DNA of 47,034 nucleotides from Amycolatopsis sp. CA-126428 (lineage in GTDB: Bacteria; Actinomycetota; Actinomycetes; Mycobacteriales; Pseudonocardiaceae), in assembly GCF_002904335.1 (NCBI RefSeq), contig NZ_PPHF01000137.1, positions 1 to 47,034 of the forward strand, written 5' to 3'. Position numbers and translations under genes: made by a program. The notes below the pieces were generated by a model, which saw only the letters and a list, made by a program, of their open reading frames with translations, did no database searches and was not told where the DNA came from. Shown piece after piece: positions 41,830 through 47,034 of this stretch. The first letter of the stretch is position 1. Every line of letters begins with the position of its first letter.

Positions 41830-42658
41830 GAGTCAGCGTCCTGCCGAGGAACGGCAGGGCCAGCGCGACGACCTGATCCGGCGTCTGGACGTGCGGGTAG
41901 TGCCCGGCCCCTTCGATGACCGCCAGTTCACCAAGTCCGTCGGGCAGGTCAGCGACAGTCTTCTCGCCTTCTGCGCGAGGGTCGGCCCAGTCGGGGTCGG
42001 CGCTGCCCTCGATGATCAGGACCGGGCACTTGACGTTGCCCAACTGCGCACCGGCGTCGGCCGGGCTGGTCTTGCACATCGCCTGCAGCACCTTCATCCG
42101 GCCGGGCTCACTCAGCTTCGCCTCGATCCGGGCCAGCTCGCTGTCCCAGTCGGCCGGTTTGACCGGCAGCGCCAGGTCGAGGTACTTCGTCCAGTTCGCG
42201 AGTCTTCCGCGCACGATGACCTGGGCCATCTGGGTGTAACCGGCGCGGAAGCGCTTCACCCGCACCAGCCCGCCGAGGTCGAAGGACTGCGCGCGGGTGA
42301 ACGGCGCCAGCTCGATCACCCCGGCGATCACCTCCGGCGCGGTGGCGGCCGCGATGGTCGCCGCGCCCCCGCTGATCGACTGGCCGATGATCACGGCCGG
42401 GCCACCCAGCCGGCGAACGAGGGCGACCAGGTCGCCGGCGATGTCCGTGCGGCTGTAGCCGTCCCAGCCCAGGCTCGAGTCCCCGCACCCGCGGATGTCG
42501 ACGTTGGCGACCTGGTAGCCCTGCGCGGCCAGGGCCGGGGCGAGGAAGCGGTAGGAGTGGCGGCTGTCGCCGAGACCGTGCGCCAGGACGACCAGGGGTC
42601 CCTGCCCCGTCACGTCGTAGGCGATGGTGTTGCCGGCGATGCTCAGGTACTCGGTCAC
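41822..42658 (-). CDS. Alpha/beta hydrolase (serine type)
   Basis: This 278-residue hydrolase has an HGLGDSRHSYRFLAPAL oxyanion block, DIRGCGDS, the nucleophile elbow GQSISGG (Ser) and the catalytic His in EGAGHYPH. An acid residue is in the expected EGSADPDWAD region. It would hydrolyse an ester, lactone or similar bond. GTG 42658 is chosen because GGAG lies 6 bases upstream and the protein begins at the first beta strand; a longer ATG frame to 42739 would run through the palindromic operator. It is co-transcribed with the TetR gene. The substrate is unknown. Confidence 0.92.
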   Translation of the reverse strand: MTEYLSIAGNTIAYDVTGQGPLVVLAHGLGDSRHSYRFLAPALAAQGYQVANVDIRGCGDSSLGWDGYSRTDIAGDLVALVRRLGGPAVIIGQSISGGAATIAAATAPEVIAGVIELAPFTRAQSFDLGGLVRVKRFRAGYTQMAQVIVRGRLANWTKYLDLALPVKPADWDSELARIEAKLSEPGRMKVLQAMCKTSPADAGAQLGNVKCPVLIIEGSADPDWADPRAEGEKTVADLPDGLGELAVIEGAGHYPHVQTPDQVVALALPFLGRTLTRA

Positions 42659-42674
42659 GATGCACTCCAGCGGA

Positions 42675-42715
42675 TTGGCTAACGTCGATAGCTTTAAGCT
42701 AGCGGCGTTAGCCAA
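42675..42715 (-). promoter_or_regulatory. 41-bp palindromic operator
   Basis: Two 20-base arms (42675-42694 and 42696-42715) around one central base match at 18 of 20 positions; the outer 10 bases TTGGCTAACG pair perfectly. The size suits two TetR dimers or one large site. It lies 17-57 bases upstream of the hydrolase start. Confidence 0.75.
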
Positions 42716-42767
42716 CTGGGTCAATACCCGGAAGCGCAACGAGACCGCGCCTGTCCAGGGGGCGGCC

Positions 42768-43709
42768 TCATGTGCCCGGGTCCGGGGTGACGCCGGTGGC
42801 GGTGGCCGTGGCCCGCCAAAGCTCGCCGGCGAGCGCCGGGTCCTTCGCGGCCGCCGAGCGGCGTGCGGGTCCGGCCGGACCGCGGACCTCGAACGGCCCG
42901 GTCGGGCCCAGGTAATCGCCGCCGCGCACCGGCCCGGTGGCCGCGAGCAGCTGGGGCCGGATCCCGGCGGCGACCGGCTGGGACACCCAGCGATCCGGCA
43001 GCACGAGCAGCCGGGCTTTCCACGTGTTGCCGCGGGCGAGCGCGTTGTTCAGCAGGTCCGAAGCCGTCAGCCCGGGGTGGGCGGCGATCGACAGCACCGG
43101 GTCGCCGGCGAGCCGCAACCGCCGGTCGAGCTCGGCCGAGAACAGCACGTTCGCCAGTTTCGAGGCCCCGTAGGCCCGCGTGGGCGAGTAGCGCCGGCGC
43201 TCCCAGGCCAGGTCGGTGAGATCAAGCCCGCCGGTGCGGTGCGCCAGGCTCGACGTCGTCACCACCCGGGAGGGCCGCCCGAGGGTTCCGGCGGCCCGCA
43301 GCGCCGGCATCAGCAGCCAGGTCAGCGCGGCCGGGCCGAGGTGATTGGTCCCGAATTGCAGCTCGAACCCGTCCCGGGTCCGCGCGTGCGGCCCCAGCGA
43401 CACGGCGGCGTTGTTGACCAGCACGTCGACTCGATCCCCGGTGCGGTCCCGGATGTCCGCGGCCGCGGCGCGCACCGAGGCGAGGTCGGCCAGGTCGAGC
43501 AGCACGGATTCAGCCGAGCCGGGACCCTCGAAGCCGGCCCTGACCTGTTCGACGGCGGCCGCTCCGCGCTCGGCGTCGCGAACGGTCATCAGGACGCGGG
43601 CACCCGCGGCCGCCAGTGCGCCGGAGAGGGCGAGGCCGAGGCCGGAGGTCGTCCCGGTGACGACGATCGTGCGTCCCGCGAGGTCGGGCAACTCATGTGA
43701 CATTGTCAT
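42768..43709 (-). CDS. Short-chain dehydrogenase/reductase (retinol dehydrogenase-like)
   Basis: This 313-residue oxidoreductase has the NADP-binding TGTTSGLG loop, DLADLASV, VNNAAVSLGP, catalytic Ser in TTSSLAHR and the YGASK active-site motif. The length and the AHPGLTASDLLNN segment fit the extended retinol-dehydrogenase/protochlorophyllide reductase-like SDRs, which act on varied alcohols and ketones. It is divergent from a TetR gene, with two identical palindromes between them, one overlapping its own start codon region. ATG 43709 is given; ATG 43703 is close and equally possible. The substrate is unknown. Confidence 0.93.
   Translation of the reverse strand: MTMSHELPDLAGRTIVVTGTTSGLGLALSGALAAAGARVLMTVRDAERGAAAVEQVRAGFEGPGSAESVLLDLADLASVRAAAADIRDRTGDRVDVLVNNAAVSLGPHARTRDGFELQFGTNHLGPAALTWLLMPALRAAGTLGRPSRVVTTSSLAHRTGGLDLTDLAWERRRYSPTRAYGASKLANVLFSAELDRRLRLAGDPVLSIAAHPGLTASDLLNNALARGNTWKARLLVLPDRWVSQPVAAGIRPQLLAATGPVRGGDYLGPTGPFEVRGPAGPARRSAAAKDPALAGELWRATATATGVTPDPGT
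43698..43708. promoter_or_regulatory. TetR operator copy 1, overlapping the SDR start
   Basis: TGACATTGTCA is a perfect palindrome around a central T. It covers the SDR start codon, so bound repressor would block initiation or elongation there. Confidence 0.65.
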
Positions 43710-43734
43710 ATCAACGACTGTCCCCGAACTCGGC

Positions 43735-43745
43735 TGACATTGTCA
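43735..43745. promoter_or_regulatory. TetR operator copy 2, before the TetR gene
   Basis: This is an identical TGACATTGTCA, centred 37 bases from copy 1 and 16 bases before the TetR ATG. Two identical sites in a 51-base divergent gap strongly suggest control by the TetR protein. Confidence 0.65.
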
Positions 43746-43760
43746 AATAGACTGCCCCGC

Positions 43761-44351
43761 ATGACCCGAGCCGAGAGCGCCGCAGCCACGCGACAGGCCC
43801 TCGTCCGTGCCGCATCCGAGCTGCTGGACGAAGGTGGCCCGGCCGCGGTGACCCTCCGCGCGGTCGGAGCGCGGGCCGGAGTTTCGCGTGGCGCCCCCTA
43901 CGGCCACTTCGAGAACAAGGAGCACCTGCTGACGCAGCTCGCGATCAACGCGTGGAACTCGCTGGCGGACGACGTCGAGCAAGCACGCGCGGACGCCGGC
44001 ACCACCGCCGAGGCCCGGCTCGAGTGGGGCATCCTGACGCTGATCGGGCTCGCCCGGCGGCAGCCGCACCGGTACGCGCTGATGTTCAGCACCCCGGTGG
44101 ACACGCCGGCCGCCGCCGAGGCCGCGAGCCGCCTCGAAAAGGAGTTCCTCGTCCTCGTCGCGGACGTGGTCGGCGAGCCGGACGCCGGCCCTTACGGCGC
44201 CCTGCTGATGTCGAGTGCGCACGGTATCGCGGGGATGGAGCTCAGCGGTCACCTGTCGAAGGACACGTGGCGGGCCGGCGTGGAGCAGCTCGTGCGCATG
44301 CTGGTCGACGCGATCCGGCCCGGCGGCCGGGATCGTGCTCCCCATCAATGA
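43761..44351 (+). CDS. TetR-family regulator
   Basis: This 196-residue repressor has the TetR helix-turn-helix (VTLRAVGARAGVSRGAPYGHF) and a helical ligand domain with LARRQPHRYALMFSTPV and SSAHGIAGMELSGHL. ATG 43761 is chosen because the upstream frame runs into the operator; there is no SD before it and the promoter must lie very close, so the mRNA may be leaderless. It is divergent from the SDR gene, with twin TGACATTGTCA sites between them. It probably represses both itself and the SDR. Confidence 0.92.
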   Translation: MTRAESAAATRQALVRAASELLDEGGPAAVTLRAVGARAGVSRGAPYGHFENKEHLLTQLAINAWNSLADDVEQARADAGTTAEARLEWGILTLIGLARRQPHRYALMFSTPVDTPAAAEAASRLEKEFLVLVADVVGEPDAGPYGALLMSSAHGIAGMELSGHLSKDTWRAGVEQLVRMLVDAIRPGGRDRAPHQ

Positions 44352-44361
44352 GGCACTTGTC

Positions 44362-44369
44362 TCGTACGA
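44362..44369. promoter_or_regulatory. Short palindrome before the second TetR gene
   Basis: TCGTACGA lies just 8 bases before the ATG of the next TetR gene, in a 25-base gap. It may be part of an operator for autoregulation. It is too short to be sure. Confidence 0.25.
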
Positions 44370-44376
44370 TGCGACG

Positions 44377-44952
44377 ATGAGCTACTCAGCGGATCCGCGA
44401 GCGGTGCGCAGCCGGGAGGCGATGCTCGCCGCCGCCCGGCGGCTGCTGGCCGAGGAGGGCCTCGACGCGGTCACGCACCAGCGAGTCGCTCAGGAAGCCG
44501 GCGTCGGCCGGGCCACCGTCTACCGGCACTGGCCCCGGACCGACCAGCTGCTGCTCGACGCCATGGGCGGCGCCGGCCTCCCGCTGTTCCGCACTCCGGA
44601 GACGCCCGTTCGCCTATGGCTGCGTGAAGAGCTTCGGCAGATGGCCGACGAGCTCGCCATCCCCGCCGTCGCCGCGGTTTCGCTGACGCTGGCGCAATCC
44701 GCACTCACGGACGCTCAGACAGCACACCCCCACGACGAGTCCGTCAAGACGATCACCGAGCGGATCCACGCCGCCATCCGATCGGCCGCCGCCGCCGGCG
44801 AACTGGAGGCCGACATCGAGCCCGCCGACTTGACGGCGATGCTCGTGGGACCGATCGTCTACCGCACGACCATGCAGCGCGCCCCGGCCTCCGACGACTT
44901 CCTCGGGCGGCTCGTGGACAGCGTGGGAACCTGGCAGGACCAGGCGGGTTAG
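44377..44952 (+). CDS. TetR-family regulator
   Basis: This 191-residue protein has a clear N-terminal helix-turn-helix (VTHQRVAQEAGVGRATVYRHW) and a C-terminal TetR ligand domain ending DDFLGRLVDSVGTW. It follows the previous TetR gene by 25 bases in the same direction; the two are not close in sequence, so this is not a simple duplication. No target is obvious: the next plus-strand gene is an esterase with its own CebR-like box. Confidence 0.92.
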   Translation: MSYSADPRAVRSREAMLAAARRLLAEEGLDAVTHQRVAQEAGVGRATVYRHWPRTDQLLLDAMGGAGLPLFRTPETPVRLWLREELRQMADELAIPAVAAVSLTLAQSALTDAQTAHPHDESVKTITERIHAAIRSAAAAGELEADIEPADLTAMLVGPIVYRTTMQRAPASDDFLGRLVDSVGTWQDQAG

Positions 44953-45071
44953 CTCGTCCCCGCAATGGCGATGACGGCGAAGGCGAAATGAGCCACCATC
45001 GCGGCAACCCGGATCCCATCGGTCCGCACCAGCCGGGCAATGGCGGCCCGATCGGCGGTACCACCCGCCAC
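44949..45071 (-). pseudogene. Possible remnant of a small membrane protein C-terminus
   Basis: The minus strand opposite the end of the TetR gene reads RAAIARLVRTDGIRVAAMVA then HFAFAVIAIAG and stops. This resembles the last helix of small DUF1772-like membrane proteins. An in-frame stop lies just before a GTG at 45071, so only 40 codons are open. The remaining bases to 45180 show nothing else. The call is weak. Confidence 0.25.
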
Positions 45072-45180
45072 TCAAGGGCGGAAGGCGTCGATCTGGACGC
45101 CGCCGTCGGGTCGTCGACTCAGTGTGCCGGTTCGGCTGGATGAGGCAGTCAAGTTGGGCGGCCAGGCGGTAAACTCGGTT

Positions 45181-45194
45181 TGAGAGCGCTTCCA
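45181..45194 (+). promoter_or_regulatory. CebR-like operator
   Basis: TGAGAGCGCTTCCA matches the CebR box TGGGAGCGCTCCCA at 12 of 14 positions, including the central GAGCGCT. CebR is the LacI-family cellobiose/cellotriose-responsive repressor of cellulase genes in actinomycetes. The site is 45 bases before the esterase ATG. Confidence 0.7.
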
Positions 45195-45238
45195 GACCCG
45201 CCGTGCCCGTCCCATCGCCTGGTCTCGGAGGAACGCCC

Positions 45239-46696
45239 ATGCACACCATCCGCCGATCACGCCTGAGCGCCGTCGCCGGTGTCTTGACCGTCGTGGCCGC
45301 CGCCGTCACCGTGGGGGCGGTTCCCGCCGCCCGGGCCGCCGCGGGCTGCCGGATCGATTACGCGGTCGCCAGCCAGTGGCCGGGCGGCTTCAGCGCTAAC
45401 GTCGACGTCACCAACCTCGGCGATCCGGTCGCGAGCTGGCAGCTCACCTGGACGTTCGCCGCCGGTCAGCGCGTCACCCAGCTCTGGAACGGCACCGCCA
45501 CCCAGTCCGGCGACCGGGTGACCGTCGGCAACGCCGCCTGGAACGGCTCCCTCGGCACCGGCGCGAGCACCCGGCTCGGGTTCACCGGCTCGTTGGCCGG
45601 CTCCGCCAACCCGGTACCCACCGGCTTCGCCGTCAACGGCACCCCGTGCAACGGTCCGGTGCCCCCGGCGACGACCACGTCGCCACCGCCGGTGGACGCG
45701 TTGGCCGGCGTGTACACGGTGGGCCGGGTGAAGCTCACGGCGAGTGCCGCGCAGTACACCTGGCCCGGTATCTCCTTCGAGGGCCGCTTCCGCGGCACCG
45801 GCGTCGACGTCGTGCTCAACGACGCCCAGAACGACTACGACATCCAGGTCGACGGCGCCACGGTCGCCACGCTGGTCACCCCGGGCCGCACCACCCGCCA
45901 GATCCGGGGGCTGACCGACGCCGAACACAGCGTACGGCTGGTCAAACGGACCGAAAGCCCGTGGGTCGCCGGCGAGTTCGACGGTTTCGTCGCGGCACCC
46001 GGCGGGGAGATCCTCGCGAAGCCCGCCGCCCGCAGCCGGCAGGTCGAGTTCATCGGCGACTCGCTGACCGCGGGCTACGGCGACCTCTCCACCACCCGCG
46101 ACTGCTCGGCCACCGGCGGGATCGACCGCAACACCAACACCGACATCAGCTACGCCGCCCTCGCCGCCCACGGCCTGAACGCCGACTACCAGGTCAACGC
46201 GTACTCCGGCCGCGGCATGGTGCGCAACTACAACGGCGGCGACCCCGGGACCGACTTCCGCACCTCCTACGACCGCACGCTCCAGAACGTGTCCGGCGAC
46301 GTGTGGCACAACCCCGCCACGTGGCGGCCGCAGCTGGTCGTGGTCGCCTTGGGCACCCACGACTTCAGCACGGCCGTCAACCCCGGCGAACCGTGGACCG
46401 CCGACAGCCTGGTCGCCGCGTACAAGAGCGCCTACCAAGGCTTCCTCGACAAGCTCCGCGCACAGTACGGCGCCGGCACGATCATCGTCGTCGGCGCGAC
46501 GAACCTGTTCGCCCCCCAGGCCCAGCAGGTCGTCTCCGACCGCAACGCCCAAGGCGACAGCCGGGTCCGGTTCTGGAACTTCGACGACCCGCGCCTGGAC
46601 CACCTCGGCTGCGACTGGCACTTCTCCCGCCACGACCACCAGATCATCTCGGGGCTGCTCACCGACTACCTCGCCACCCTGCCGCTCACCTGGTGA
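45239..46696 (+). CDS. Secreted CBM2-CE2 carbohydrate esterase (acetylxylan esterase-like)
   Basis: This 485-residue protein has a Sec signal (~1-34), a CBM2 cellulose-binding module (~36-140, WPGGFSANVDVTN, WTFAAGQ, LWNGT), a Pro/Thr linker and a CE2-type domain: a jelly-roll part followed by an SGNH hydrolase. Nucleophile Ser275 is in IGDSLTAG, and Asp459 and His461 are in CDWHFS. The block normally reading GTND is GTHD here (His374), an unusual change at an oxyanion-hole residue. CE2 enzymes remove acetyl groups from xylan, glucomannan or cello-oligosaccharides. GGAGGA lies 6 bases before the ATG. The CebR-like box fits induction by cellulose breakdown products. Confidence 0.93.
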   Translation: MHTIRRSRLSAVAGVLTVVAAAVTVGAVPAARAAAGCRIDYAVASQWPGGFSANVDVTNLGDPVASWQLTWTFAAGQRVTQLWNGTATQSGDRVTVGNAAWNGSLGTGASTRLGFTGSLAGSANPVPTGFAVNGTPCNGPVPPATTTSPPPVDALAGVYTVGRVKLTASAAQYTWPGISFEGRFRGTGVDVVLNDAQNDYDIQVDGATVATLVTPGRTTRQIRGLTDAEHSVRLVKRTESPWVAGEFDGFVAAPGGEILAKPAARSRQVEFIGDSLTAGYGDLSTTRDCSATGGIDRNTNTDISYAALAAHGLNADYQVNAYSGRGMVRNYNGGDPGTDFRTSYDRTLQNVSGDVWHNPATWRPQLVVVALGTHDFSTAVNPGEPWTADSLVAAYKSAYQGFLDKLRAQYGAGTIIVVGATNLFAPQAQQVVSDRNAQGDSRVRFWNFDDPRLDHLGCDWHFSRHDHQIISGLLTDYLATLPLTW

Positions 46697-46740
46697 GACC
46701 GCTCGGGTGCACGGTGGTCTGCAGCGGCCGTTTCCCCAGG

Positions 46741-46788
46741 CCGATCGCCGCCACGGCCCGGGAGTGAACCGGCCGTGGCGGCGATCGG
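46741..46788. terminator. Strong hairpin after the esterase gene
   Basis: A perfect 18-bp stem (46741-46758 with 46771-46788) and a 12-base loop begin 44 bases after the stop codon. It should end esterase transcription. Confidence 0.8.
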
Positions 46789-46868
46789 CGGGGCGCCGCC
46801 GCTTCGGCGTCCCCCGCCGTCGGGTCCAAGGGGCCCGACGCGGTATCGAGTTTTCCGCGGACATGGCT

Positions 46869-46900
46869 GTCGCCGCCGCGAGCAGGCTCGCGGCGGCGAC
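46869..46900. terminator. Hairpin downstream of the fasciclin gene
   Basis: A perfect 14-bp stem (46869-46882 with 46887-46900) with loop CAGG lies 49 bases past the stop of the minus-strand gene at the window edge. It is its likely terminator. Confidence 0.75.
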
Positions 46901-46949
46901 GTTCCGGGCCTGCCCGCAAGAGGATTTCAGGCGGGCCCGGACGGATTCC

Positions 46950-47034
46950 TTACTTGTTGGTGCCCGGCGTCAGCACCTTGTCGATCACGAAGACCGTGGC
47001 GTTCTTGGTGGGGATGTTGCCGCACAGGATCTTC
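46950..47034 (-). CDS. Fasciclin-domain protein, C-terminal end (partial)
   Basis: Only the last 27 residues are in the window, reading KILCGNIPTKNATVFVIDKV and then LTPGTNK before TAA. This is the closing strand of a fasciclin (FAS1) domain, in which CGNIPTxNATVxVIDxVL is characteristic. Actinomycete members are usually secreted or lipid-anchored adhesion-type proteins. Signal peptide and other domains lie outside the window. Confidence 0.85.
   Translation of the reverse strand, partial: KILCGNIPTKNATVFVIDKVLTPGTNK

Noticed and set aside
1..47034. CRISPR array, tRNA genes, rRNA and known riboswitches
   Set aside because: No regularly spaced repeats, no cloverleaf with recognisable T-loop sequence and no riboswitch core were seen. 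A covariance-model scan could not be run, so small RNAs cannot be excluded.

Overview
The window is high-GC DNA (roughly 70% or more) with GTG/TTG starts, Shine-Dalgarno sites and a modular type I polyketide synthase. This suggests a filamentous actinomycete, most likely Pseudonocardiaceae such as Amycolatopsis; the genus is an inference. No rRNA, tRNA, CRISPR array or intact insertion sequence was seen.

Region 1 (1-12712) is the edge of a polyketide gene cluster. It holds the C-terminal end of a PKS module (AT end, DH, ER, KR, ACP, docking tail), two cytochrome P450s, a Tat-exported BBE-type FAD oxidase, a one-cluster ferredoxin, a SnoaL-like protein and an MFS exporter under a TetR regulator, and a small SARP activator. 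GCAAAG/GCTAAAG direct repeats one helical turn apart lie upstream of both P450s, the oxidase and the ferredoxin. They are a plausible operator for the SARP.

Region 2 (13123-25048) is mixed. It has a large nSTAND ATPase with two WD40 propellers, an Endo H-type GH18 enzyme with a DasR-like site, a MarR-controlled FMN reductase/amidohydrolase pair with two palindromic operators, an alpha/beta hydrolase divergent from a large SARP-like regulator, and a membrane HTH protein carrying an outside peptidoglycan-binding and lysozyme-like domain that lacks its expected catalytic Glu.

Region 3 (25051-33791) holds secreted hydrolases: an M15 peptidase and a GH25-like muramidase in one operon, and a PA14-GH2-LamG glycosidase behind a perfect LacI-type palindrome. 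It also has a deletion scar joining remnants of an SDR and a MarR gene, a DUF1996 protein, and a DUF305-like lipoprotein.

Region 4 (33841-40012) is a five-gene catabolic operon: Fae homologue, enolase-superfamily dehydratase/racemase, frameshifted aldehyde dehydrogenase, beta-hydroxyacid dehydrogenase and iron-type alcohol dehydrogenase, divergent from an IclR regulator. Its substrate is not known to me and no methanopterin gene is visible here.

Region 5 (40340-47034) has a membrane-anchored CBM2 protein without an enzyme domain, a hydrolase-TetR pair, an SDR/TetR divergent pair with twin operators, another TetR, a CBM2-CE2 esterase behind a CebR-like box, and the end of a fasciclin-domain gene. 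The separate sugar-type operators (DasR-like, LacI-like, CebR-like) point to a saprophyte that senses chitin/N-glycan and plant polysaccharide breakdown products.
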